Below are positions 21,833 through 36,309 of a stretch of DNA of 64,000 nt, piece after piece. Both the position numbers and the translations under genes were made by a program. This stretch comes from Eulemur rufifrons (taxonomy: Eukaryota; Chordata; Mammalia; Primates; Lemuridae). The stretch spans positions 225,712,843 to 225,776,842 of the forward strand of contig NC_090989.1 in the NCBI RefSeq assembly GCF_041146395.1, written 5' to 3'. The first letter of the stretch is position 1. Every line of letters starts with the position of its first letter. A model generated the notes under the pieces. It saw nothing but the letters and a program-made list of their open reading frames with translations, did not search any database and had not been told where the DNA came from.

Positions 21833-23495
21833 TCATGAAAGGCAAATAAGTGATTGATGTTGTTCTTCCTGAAGGACATGAAAGGAATGTGCGAACAGCA
21901 CAGTCATTTTCTGTAGTAAAATCTTTTAATTATGACCCAAATCACAGCACTGCAGTGATAAGCTGATTGTGAGCTCACCTGAAGTCAAAGCGCTTCCTGG
22001 CAAGTTCAGCGGCAACACGTCGGCCCCTTTTCTATTATCAAATAGAGAACCCCAGGAAGGTGTGTTTTGTCTGACGTGGACCAAAATGTTATAGAGTGAG
22101 ACATTTATAAGGATGCCAGCAGGAAGTGAAAGAAAAGAAAAAGGGAGAGTTTGCAACTTATTATCTCTAAAACTTCATTTGGAGACCTACTATTACTACC
22201 TTTTGGGAAATAAAGTGCCTGTACATCCATTTTGAGGACTGTTTTGCAGGATATTTACAGGGAGCATAAAGGCCCTGAATGAACAGGTTAACAGGATTGT
22301 GTGGCTGGGGGCATCCGTCTAACCTGATGGGTTTAGAACCAATTCTGCAGCCCGGATGAAGCTTCCGTGTCTCAGGGTTCACCAATGGGCTGCTTTTCAT
22401 AAGTAACGAGATGACTCATGTCATTTGTTTCCCAAGATAGGCAACGTTTTCTATCATTATTTTTAATGATTTATTTACCCTTCATCATATTGAACACTGT
22501 CAATACTTATAAAACACATTAGAATCATCTGGCCCAAAATAGTCTAAGCTTTTCTTCTTTTAAAACTTCTCTGAATCAGGCAATTGCTTCACAGAACTTC
22601 AGTTTATTACCTGTTTATTCATTTGTATTACATCAGATATATATGTATAAAAATTTATGTTATATATATATGTGCACATGCAGACACATACTAGATAGGA
22701 CAATTCTGCAATTGGAATTGGGCCAAGGCTGCCCCGGTTCTACTTGCACACCCCTATTTCCAATGAGAGCTGATAGAGGAGAATATGCTTGAGGATTCCA
22801 AGTCAAAGGATCTGCCAGCACTTAGAAGAGGAAGACAAAAGAATAGGAAAGAGGAAGGATATCCTGGGGAAAAAAGTAAACTTCTGCAAGATCCAATAAA
22901 ATGCTGTGTTTTAATTAAACCCAATATTCCTACTAAGTCACCCTTGACAACAATACATCTCATCTTGAATTAATTTCTCTGTAACAACATGAAAGCCAAT
23001 CTCATCAGCTATTGGAGCAAGAAAAATTCACCAAGACCATGGAATTTATCCATTTCTTCAACATTTACAAAGAACCTACCCTTATTACCCTATGCTCATC
23101 ACTATACTTCCAGTTTTAAGTAATGAAAATAGAGGATTAGCAAAGGTTAAAAACAATTTATTCCTCAAGATTTATAGTCAATCTATTGACTATGCATATT
23201 TGTCACCAATATGGGTATAACTTCTGACTCTCTCTAGCATGGATAATTTATTCATTTGAAAAGTTTATAATTGTGCTCTCAGGCCCCAAGCAATAAGTAC
23301 ATCTCCTAAGTCTAATGAAGATATAAAGACATGCTAAGACATTTTCATCAAAGTCCTAACATTAATATATAACTGAAGGAAATTTGGTTTACTGTGTTGT
23401 TACATTAAAGAAAATGGGAAAAAAGGTGACTATCCATGACAAGGAAAATATCAAAACACAAATGCTAACATTTTAATGAAAATCATTCAAGCTTG
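21833..23495. other. Unassigned AT-rich region
   Basis: No gene or repeat could be supported across about 1.7 kb. It includes alternating ta runs (22637-22670) and no exon signals I trust. Confidence 0.35.
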
Positions 23496-23510
23496 CCCCA
23501 TAGGAAGTTT

Positions 23511-27495
<3,985 letters not shown>

Positions 27496-27499
27496 TTTA

Positions 27500-27550
27500 T
27501 TTCACAAGCCTTTATTGAGCACCTACTATAAACTCATCTGGTCCTCAGAG
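27500..27550 (-). mobile_element. L2 tail fragment (antisense)
   Basis: 'cacaagcctttattgagcacctactataaactcatctgg' matches the reverse L2 tail 'atttattgagcgcctactatgtgcc'. Very short. Confidence 0.5.
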
Positions 27551-27639
27551 TCACTGCCGAGAGATCTCAGGGAGTAGAATAAACGGCCCCTGCCTTTGGG
27601 ACTGCCACAGTGTGGTGGCAGCGGTGTGGTAGGAAGGTG

Positions 27640-27815
27640 GTGCCATCACCATTCTTGGGGGGACAATACTTTCTTGTGGAAGTTGGTCCTGTACATTGCC
27701 AGTTCCCATTTACCAAATGCCAAGGGAGCTCCTCTGTCATTGCATCAACCACAAAATCTCCCTACACATTTCCCAACAGTTTTTGTACCACCACCCACGC
27801 ACCACGGTTGAGAGC
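27640..27815 (-). mobile_element. MER20 (antisense), copy 2
   Basis: 'acaatactttcttgtggaagttggtcctgtacattgcc', 'tttaccaaatgccaaggg', 'gcatcaaccacaaaatctccctacacatttccc' and 'caccacggttgagagcc' follow the MER20 order in antisense. It lies in the same orientation as the copy near 11.8 kb. Confidence 0.55.
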
Positions 27816-29100
27816 CTTTGAGGCACTCAGAAGGTCTGCTTGGATCTTAGGACATCAGTGCTAAGCAGAGGACATGTCAGAGGCTGTGACGTTCAACTCT
27901 TTCCTTTGGGTGAGGAGGAAACAGAGGTCAAAAGAAATGAGGTGGCCGGGACCCTCAAGCCCACTGCACGAATCTTTCTATTAAACAAATTTCTTTGGAG
28001 AAAGTGAGGATGCTTGATGTCTACTGTCCAAACTTAACTATTTTCTCCTTCAAATTCTCTCCATGTTTTCCTTGTTTTCCCTCGTCATCTCTGCCCTTTC
28101 CCCCCATTTTCAGGGAAGGAGTATTCTTACTCTTTGGAGATGTCAGCTTCCACATGTTCCCTGGAACCTCTCTTCCCAGGGCTTTGCTGCTTCTAATTCT
28201 AAGAGTTTAGCATAGAAAATGAGTAGGTGAAAATCTAGCCCACTGATCCCAATGGTGTTGTGGGAAAGATTCTCCATCAACCCAAGGAGAGTCCTCTGCT
28301 GGGGGACGAAGGAGGGGAGAAGGTTTGGAACAGCTGTTGGGGGTTGATAGAGTGTAACGACAAGACAAATAAACGAAAATCTTTTTTTTCTTGTGCTTAG
28401 TTCTGCTAGGGTTCAGCTGATGAGATTACACAAAACCTTAACTGACCTAATCAGCACATTTTCATTATTTTCTTCGGCAGCTTTCAGCAGTCGAAGAATG
28501 TGAGAAGAGAAAGCCTTCTTGGAAGTCGTCCATAGCTGATGAATGGCTAAATGGAACAAGAACGAGGGATTTGGATGTGACAGCAATGTATCACCGAAAT
28601 GGCTGGCCATAAGGCCCATGCTAGAGGGGCTAAGGGACACAACAGGTGATCCGGATCCCCTCAGTTGGAAAGCTCCGAGGAGCCAGAGGCATTTGACATG
28701 CTAACTCTGGCGATGAGAGAACGGAAGAAAGGGAGTTTCAGATCTCAAACGGGCAACGGTTTTGTGGAATTGTGTTGTCTGTCGTGGCCAGCTGGTGTGG
28801 TTGAAGCAGAGCAGGAATGAAGTTATTAAGATAAATGTTAAAGCCCCTAAAAATGGCATGGAAAGAGAGAATGAGACAGGTGCTGAAGTCATTTTGTAAA
28901 GTAAATGGAAGTGAATTTGAAAAGAATGACTCAAATTTCCATTAAAATGCCTCTGGGACAAAAGATTACAAGAAGATATGCAACAATTCTCAACTGTGAT
29001 CATATTAGTAAAATGCATTTGGGAAACCTAAAATAAGTCTTCACTTATGCACTGAATTTATATTGATGTCATTATTATTCAATGGATTGGTAGGTATTTT
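27816..29100. other. Unassigned region
   Basis: Unique sequence; no exon or repeat is supported. A run of Ts lies at about 28383-28390. Confidence 0.35.
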
Positions 29101-29104
29101 GGAT

Positions 29105-30120
29105 ACATGGTGTGCATTAGTGTAAACAGTGTGAATATCAAGCCTGTGTCAGACACGGCACTGAGCACTGTGTTACAGTGGGAACTAAACAGGCACCTGC
29201 CCTTAAGGAGTTTCCAGCCCCCTGAAGGAAGAGGAGGAGTCAGTCTCCACAGGTATGACACCATAGGAGGGATGCCTAACCCAGACTCTAGAGTCAAGGA
29301 AGGCTTCCGGGATGAGGCAACATCTAAGCTTGGACTTGAAAGATAATATGAGTTAAGTCAAAGGTGATACGTGCCAGGTGCTAGCAAAGGGAACAGTAGG
29401 AGCAAAGGCTCAGAAGTAGGCGGAAAAGAGCAACACGCACAGAAGGGACTGAGGGTACGGCACTATGAACAGAGAGAGTAGTAGGCAGTAAATGGGCAAG
29501 GACCTCTTGAATCACTCTCAGGAGTTATCATTTTACCCTGAGAGCACAGAAAGCCATTAAGATATTTTCATACTGGAAGAATGACACAATCAGATCTGCA
29601 TTTTAGAAAGTGCATTCCGGTTGCCATTTAGAGAATGCATTAGTGTGAAGAGGGCAGACCTGGGTATAGAAAGGCCAGTTATACTGGGTTCTTGTACCAG
29701 CGAGAGAGAAGGAAGACTGGAAGCTAACACTAAAGACTTCTGCCTTACGCAAACAGGAAGGCAGTGGTACAAATCTCAGACCTTGGAGCAGCTGGTTTTG
29801 GTGAGGGGAATAGGAAGATGACGGTCCTGGCCCGTTTTAGACATACTGAGTCTGCGGTGCCAATGCGAGATGCCGGCTAGTATTGTCAATGGGCAGGTGT
29901 GAAGTGGGCCTGGAGGTCAGATGGAAGATCGGGGCTGTAGGGGAGGTGTAGGAGTCCTTCCATGTAACTGAGGCCCTGGGAAAGGAGGACACACACCAGG
30001 GCCGACGGGAAGAGGGTGGTGGCGGGAAGCCTGCAGGACTCCGTGTGTGGCAATCATTGCAGTAGTTTAGGCAAAGGATGATGCTGGTCTAATAAGCTAA
30101 AAGGCCATAGCAGTGCAGGG
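29105..30120 (-). mobile_element. Long L2 relic (antisense)
   Basis: About 1 kb follow the reverse L2: 'aagcctgtgtcagacacggcactgagcactgtg', 'taaggagtttccagccccctgaagg', 'aaggaaggcttccgggatgaggcaacatctaagcttggacttgaaag', 'aggagcaaaggctcagaag', 'catactggaagaatgacacaatcagatctgcattttagaaag', 'tttagacatactgagtctgcggtgcc'. Several open frames fall in this relic and are not genes. A G-quadruplex-type motif lies at 29999-30026. Confidence 0.75.
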
Positions 30121-30980
30121 GTGGGAGGGAAGGAATATGGGTGGGTTTCAGAGACATTATAGAGGTGGTTCCAAAGCCTCCATTTGTGAAGCCCCAGACG
30201 TCTTCAATTGCAATAAATGCTTGTTTGACCCAGGTGCTTCCGAAAGAACTCTCACTGTGTTTTCTATTTAAGAGGATGGTGGAGCCAGTTCAGTTCAGAT
30301 AACCCAAAACCAAAGACGTTGTGACTAACTCTAACTACCACTATAAAAGGGAATTTTCTATAATATACGATCGTTTAGGGCCTGAGGCTAAAATCCTGTA
30401 GTATAAGGAAGTCTTGAGGGGGTAAGCTGTCAACAAGTAAACAAGTTGATAGCAAAGATAAATATTCGCTGATCCCCAGTATATCTCCGTCTCATTCTGT
30501 AATCGGTTCTTCCTCACTGTCTTCTATTTGTCCTGAAATCTGGTTCCCTTCTCGAAGGCCCTAGGGGAGAGCCTGTACTTTCTGGAAAACCAGGATATAC
30601 CCTCTATTTTTTTGAACAAAGCCATCATCCAAATAGCTTTTTAAAAGCCAGGCTGATGAATTTTTGTTCTCTCTCCTTTTTCTGAATTAGTTTCTCTGTC
30701 TGGAGAAATTCCCTCTTAGGGTGGGTTCCCATTGTCAAGTCATTCCTAATTGGCCTGCCTCTGGTCCAAAATGTTACTTCTTTGGCTTCTCGTCCCTGCC
30801 TGACCCAACTCACCTTGCTTTTCTGCCCGCAGGCAGTGTAGGCATAGCTTCCCGCACCCTCCAGCCCAGCCTCCACTCTCAGCTGCTAACTCCCTCACAG
30901 CTCCCCGAACCACCGTACATTTTAAAATCAGTGTTTTAAAACTTTACCTCTTCATTTGAGAGCAACTTAGGTTGGAAGAT
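30121..30980. other. Unassigned region
   Basis: No clear repeat. The part near 30770-30920 is C-rich and may be a diverged L2 piece, but I cannot support it. Confidence 0.3.
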
Positions 30981-30984
30981 TTCT

Positions 30985-31260
30985 TAGTTTTAATGTAAAA
31001 AATGGGGATAATACATGTTTATTACAGGGCCTGGCACATGGTTAGAGCTCAGCAAATCTTAGCCAACATTCCTATTATTACTGGGGTTTAAGTCCCGGCT
31101 TCCACATTCTCTGGCTGTGTAATCAAAGACTGGGCACTTACTCTCTGTGACCCTCAGTTTTCTCATTTGAAAAATGGGCATTATAACACCTGCCTATCTC
31201 TCACAGTTAAGAGGTTCCAATAGGAGACAATAAATAAAAATACCTTGCATGTTGCAGAAA
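30985..31260 (+). mobile_element. Two tandem MIR copies (sense)
   Basis: The first is only the tail: 'aatggggataatacatgtttattacagggcctggcacatggttagagctcagcaaat' (about 30985-31075). The second begins at about 31085 with 'gtttaagtcccggcttccacattctctggctgtgtaatcaaagactgggcacttactctctgtgaccctcagttttctcatttgaaaaatgggcattataa'. They are in the same orientation. Confidence 0.8.
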
Positions 31261-32750
31261 TTTGTGGAAATGTTACTTTTTTGAAGTTTTCTTTGAAGGT
31301 AGTGCCTTGCTTCTGTGTTGTCACTAGGAAAATCAGCAATAACTGCATGGAACGAGGGCTATAGAAGATGTAGGAAATCAAAACTCTGACTTCTTATAAT
31401 TTTGTCAAACAGCTGCCTTTAAGAACTGATATGTGAAGGATATACAAGGATTCTCAAACTTTTAAGTTAAATTCTTGAAAAACAACATACCTGAACCATG
31501 AATACTTAACTCCCAATAAAATGTCTTCTCTGAATTACTTAATAATATGAAGCTACTACAGTTAAGGATTAATCTAAAATGGCTCCGTGAAGCATGTTCT
31601 GCCTTATTTATAAAGATCCCATTGAAAACATTTGTCCAGTCTTTTGTTCAGCATTTATAAGGACTGACACAATAAATATCACTAAAAATGTTAGGATGAA
31701 ATTCAGTGTCTCTTTATAAATAATTATGACTCTACCTATGATATAATATAAACTATGTGACATTTCCTTCACTCTTTCTTAATCTGCACCTTGGCTTATT
31801 AAAAGGATTCCACGTGGCCTGGCACTGGTCAGCTGACGAGGATCGAGGTCAGCTGGGGACCAGCGGCTCCTTTTCCCCTCCGACGAGGTACTCGAGTTTC
31901 CGCTCTGCACATCCCTGCTGTCCTCTGCTTGCTCAGGGTTGCTGCTTACAACTTACACAGTCCAGGTGCTACCCTGTGACCTTGTTTCAGCTTCAACTCT
32001 CCTCACAAACTGGACAATTTCTTTCTTTCCTGCACTTCAAATTCCTGAGGGAAGAGCTGTGATTGCCAAAGCCAAGCACTTGCACATCTGTTTCTGCAGA
32101 GCCCCTTGTGCCAGGCCCATGATGTCTGCTGGCAAACTCGAGCAGGGCCACCTGGGAACAGGGGACCATTCCCAGGCCAGCCAGGGCAGAGCTGATGATT
32201 GAGAACATGCTGTCCAGGTGTTTTCCCTTACTGAGGCTTGCTCTTTCACCTTGATTTGTGCTTTTGTGTCATTTCTATTGGTTTGTTTCTTATGGTACAT
32301 AGAAAATTTCTAATGTCTATCTCTAAGCCTTTTTTAGAATACAGATTTTTTTTTAAATGTATGAATAGATTGACTTAGAAATCTTTTTTGGTAAATACTA
32401 AATCAACTGTAGGAACAAGTAACTTCCTAAAAAAAAATAAAAATAAAATAAAATCTAGTTACCTGTGAGATTTTTTTAAAGGATCCTAAGTAATTAAGAT
32501 TTTACTATAACAAAAAGTCACTCCTACATAATCCACAAGTGATGAAGTACCTGTATTTGTCAGTGTTAGTAGTACAAAGACATGAGACATTGTGCTATTA
32601 ACTCCATGTCTAATTCAGCTTCCAATGTAGGATCTTACTAGTCCTGAAATTGGGCATATGCAGTTTTGTGCTGGAGTCAGCTCATACTAGTTCATGAGAG
32701 TGATTGTTAAATTTTCAGGAAACTTGTGAGCTGTTAAACACAGCCATTAC
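31261..32750. other. Mostly unassigned; a GC-richer repeat-like part at 31800-32230
   Basis: 'ttcctgcacttcaaattcctgagggaagagctgtgattgccaaagcc' reads like the family of old L1M 3'-UTR or LTR repeats, but the name is uncertain. An A-rich stretch 'aaaaaaaataaaaataaaataaaa' lies at 32429-32452. No exon is seen. Confidence 0.3.
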
Positions 32751-32772
32751 TGAAATTAAATAGAAGGAATGT

Positions 32773-32898
32773 CAGGTTTTGTGGCTCATGCCTGTAAACC
32801 CAGCACTTTGGGAGGCTAAGGAGGGAGGATCACTTGAGGCCACGAGTTTTGAGACCAGCCTGGGCAACATGGTGATACCTTGTCTCTACAAATAAAAA
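32773..32898 (+). mobile_element. Free left Alu monomer (FLAM-like)
   Basis: Single monomer: 'ggctcatgcctgtaaacccagcactttgggaggctaaggagggaggatcacttgaggcc' then 'gagaccagcctgggcaacatgg' and an A-rich tail. The target duplication aaattaaatagaaggaatgt (20 bp, perfect) lies at 32753-32772 and 32899-32918. The second copy contains the 5' end of the L1, so the monomer landed at the L1 boundary after the L1 was there. Confidence 0.9.
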
Positions 32899-32982
32899 AA
32901 ATTAAATAGAAGGAATGTACTTCAACATAATAAAGGCTACATATGATAAACCCACAGCTAACATCATATTGAATGGGAAGAG

Positions 32983-33270
32983 TTGAAAGCTTTTCCTCTA
33001 AAATCTGGAACTAGAAAAAGATGCTCACTTTCACCACTTCTACTCAGCCTAGTACTGGAAGTCCTAGCTAGAGCAATCAGGCAAGAGAAAGAAATAAAGG
33101 GCAACCAAATTGAAAATAAGGAAGTCAAATTTTCCCATTTTGTGGATGATATGATCTTACACATAGAAAACCCTAAAGACTCTGCCAAAAAACTATTAGA
33201 ACTAATAAATGAATTCAGTAAATTTGCAGTCTACAAAAGAAACATACCAAAAAATATTTTTATACACTAA
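32983..33270 (+). pseudogene. L1 ORF2 reverse-transcriptase fragment
   Basis: A 95-codon open stretch encodes the part of the L1 reverse transcriptase around the catalytic box. The usual FADD motif reads FVDD here (33139-33150), followed by MIL. ORF2 products nick and copy RNA into DNA at the chromosome; this fragment lacks the endonuclease and most of the fingers and thumb, and the frame stops at 33268. Two shorter open stretches of the same ORF2 follow at 33824-34072 and 34495-34749, separated by frameshifts and by the FRAM insertion. It is a dead relic. Confidence 0.85.
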
Positions 33271-33787
33271 TAGTGAATTATCTGAAAAAGAAATGAAGAA
33301 AACAATCCCATTTGCAATAGCTAAAAATATATATAGAACCATGAATAAATTTAAGCAAGAAAGTGAAAGATCTCTACAATGAAATGAAAACTATAAAAAA
33401 TTGATGACAGAAATTAAAGAGGACACAAATATTAATAAATGGAAAGATATCCATGCTCATAAATTAGAATTAATATTGTTAAAATGTTCATACTGCCCAA
33501 AGCAATGTAAATATTCAATGCAATCCCTACCAAATTATCAATGACATTCTTCACAGATATAGAAAACAATCCTAAAATTTCTATGGAACCACAAAAGACC
33601 CTGAATAGCCAAAGTGATTCTTAAGCAAAAAGAACAAAGCTGGAGATATCATATTACCTGACTTGAAAATATACTACAAAGCTATAGTCACTAAAACAGC
33701 ATGGTACTGGCATAATAACAGACATGTAGACCAATGAAACAGAACAGACAAGCCAGAAATAAATCCACACATTTACAGCCAACTGAT

Positions 33788-33873
33788 TTTTTTTTTCTGT
33801 AGAGACAGATTGATACTCCTGCCTTGGTCTCCCAAAGTACTGGAATTACAGGCATGAGCCACCACACCCAGCC
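33788..33873 (-). mobile_element. Free right Alu monomer (FRAM-like), inside the L1
   Basis: T run, then 'ctgtagagacagattgatactcctgccttggtctcccaaagtactggaattacaggcatgagccaccacacccagcc'. The duplication ccaactgattttt is at 33779-33791 (merging with the T run) and 33874-33886, so the L1 sequence can be read through without the insertion. Confidence 0.88.
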
Positions 33874-35287
33874 CCAACTGATTTTTGGCCCAAGAACACA
33901 CACTGAAGAAAGGATAGTATCTTCAATAAATGGCATTGGGAAATTGGATATCAATGAAACTGGACCCCTATCAAAAATCAACTTAGAGTGCATTAAAGGC
34001 TTAAATGTAAGACCTGAAAGTATGAAACTATTAGAAGAAAATATAGCAAAAGTCTTCATGACATTGGTCTAGGCGAGGATATTTTGGATAAGACCTCAAA
34101 AGCACAGACAACAAAAGCAAAATTAGACAAATGGGAATATATCAAATTATAAAGCTTCTACAAAACAAGGAAGACAATTAACAGAGTGAAGAGACAACCT
34201 ACAAAATGGGAGAAATATTTGCAAGCTATTCATCTGACAAGGGATTAATTTACAGAATATATAAGGAATAAACAACTCAGTAGAAAACAAAGAATCTGAT
34301 TTTAAAATGGACAAAAGGCCTGAATAGATGTTTCTCTAAAGAAGATTTACAAATGGTCAACAGATATATGAGCAAATGCTCTATATCACTAATAATCAGC
34401 GAAATGCAAATCAAAACCACAATGAGGTATCATCTCACCTCAGTTAGAATGGTTATTATCAAAAAGACAAAAAATAACAAATGCTGGTGAGGAAGTGGAG
34501 AAGGGAGACTCTTATATGCTGCTGGTAGGAATGCAAATTAGTACAACCACTATGGACAACAGTTTGGAGATTCCTCAAAAATCTAAAACTAGAACTACCA
34601 TGTTATCTAGCAATCCCACTGTTGGAAATATATCCAAAGGAAAAGAAGTCAGTATGTTGAAAAGATATCTGCTTATGTTTATCACAACACTATTCATAAT
34701 ATCAAACATATGGATATTATGGAAATCCAGGGATGAATGGATTTTTTAAAATGTGGTGTATATACACAATAGAATACTATTCAGCCATAAAAAAGAATAA
34801 AATCCCATCATTTGTGACAACATGGATGAACCTGGAGGACGTGATGTTAAGTGAAATAAGCCAGGCATAGAAGGTCAAACACTTCATGATCTCACTCATA
34901 TGTGGGATATAAAAATGTTGATCTCATTGAGGTAGAGAGTGGAATAGTGGTTAACAGAGGCTGGAGAAGGTACCAGATGTGGGGAGAGGGAGAGGGTCAG
35001 TGGCTACTATGTTACAGTTAGATAAGAGAAATAAGGTCCAGTGTCCTATCACACAGTAGGTTGAATATAACTAACAATAATTTATTGTATCTTTTCAAAT
35101 AGCTGGAAGAGAGGATTTTGAATGTTCTTATCACAAGGAAATGATAAACGTTTGAGATGATGGGTATGCTAATTACCCTGATTTGATCATTACACAATGT
35201 GTACTTCTATGGAAACATCATGCTATACCCCATATATATGTACAATTATGTGTTGATTAAAAATAAAATAAAACAAAACAAAAATGT

Positions 35288-36300
35288 TAAATCATATCAG
35301 CTCACAATTGTACAACTTATATTAACAGCAAAGGTAATAAATATTCAAAACTCATCATTTCCTTATTAGTTTACTACATTCTACTTTTATCTCTGCTTCT
35401 GCTTAATCTAGTGTATTTTTATGATTTGAATACTATGTGACAGTGTGCTGCTGCACATTTCTTCCCAACTCCACGTGCAGTGGCATCATGTGGGCAGCTT
35501 GAATTCACAGATGATGGGAGTATTTACACCACGGAAATAGGCAAATATTACAAATGTTTCTCCTCCCTCCCCCATCTCTAATTTCCCAGAGAGCCAGTTA
35601 AACATTTACCAATGTATCACTGGGCATATGTTATACAAATTGAAAATAAAACTTTTAAATTTGCTCAAATTTGCAACAATTTTAGGGTTGCATAAAGGAT
35701 ACTTTAAAAATAAGTTTGGAGACCGTTGCTGGAACACCGAGTTACCTACCTATCAGTCCATTAAATTTGCTCACCAATAGCATAAGCATTGAAACCTTTA
35801 TCTATCACCCCCTACATTTAACAGTTTTACTGCTAACCTTCTAGAAAATTTCACAATGCATCTTTGAAGGTGGGGAGAGGTGGCCTCTGAAGCTTATACA
35901 TATAAACCCACATATATGCACCTGTACAAAATGCCCAACTGAGAATAGTGGCACCATTCACCTAGTAAGGGAGTTTAAGCCTTTAGAAATAATTACGACT
36001 CCCATTTAAATTCAGATGTTTTACTGTCTCACCCACTCCACATATTCTTAAAAGCAAATGAAGACGTATACTAACTTTTTATTCCACATTTTTGATTCAT
36101 GATGACCTCGTTAACTGCCAAACAAATTAGTCCTAATTATAACCTTTTGAAACATCACTGCATTAATAGGGTGTGGAAGAGAATTACTGATTGCATCTCT
36201 CCCGTTAATGTATTTTGTCACTCAAGACATTGCCAAAGTGGTTGAGTGTTTCAAATTCTCTTATAAAACAACTGGACAGAGTGACAGCAAATAGAAAAAA
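35288..36300. other. Unassigned AT-rich region
   Basis: The part at 35460-35720 has a repeat-like look ('gggagtatttacacc', 'agagccagttaaacatttaccaatgtatcac', 'aagtttggagaccgttgctgg') but I could not name the family. The rest is unique AT-rich DNA. Confidence 0.3.
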
Positions 36301-36309
36301 AAAATTATA

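Larger units (their letters stand above)
32760..35275 (+). mobile_element. 5'-truncated L1 (L1MA-like) with two Alu-monomer insertions
   Basis: Sense L1 DNA runs from the reverse-transcriptase part of ORF2 through the 3' UTR. The 3' end is typical of this group: 'gggtatgctaattaccctgatttgatcattacacaatgtg', 'cccatatatatgtacaattatg' and an A-rich tail 'aaaaataaaataaaacaaaac'. The 5' end starts near 'tagaaggaatgtacttcaacataataaaggc'. FLAM (32773-32898) and FRAM (33788-33873) interrupt it. The element cannot move: it lacks the 5' UTR, ORF1 and the ORF2 endonuclease, and its frame is broken many times. Confidence 0.9.

Noticed and set aside
30985..31260. Tandem pair of MIRs read as a tandem gene or tRNA-like array
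   Set aside because: MIR heads derive from tRNA, but the pol III boxes here are degraded and no cloverleaf can be drawn; no functional tRNA.
33691..34059. 122-codon minus-strand frame
   Set aside because: It is antisense to the L1 ORF2 relic and the FRAM insertion; accidental.
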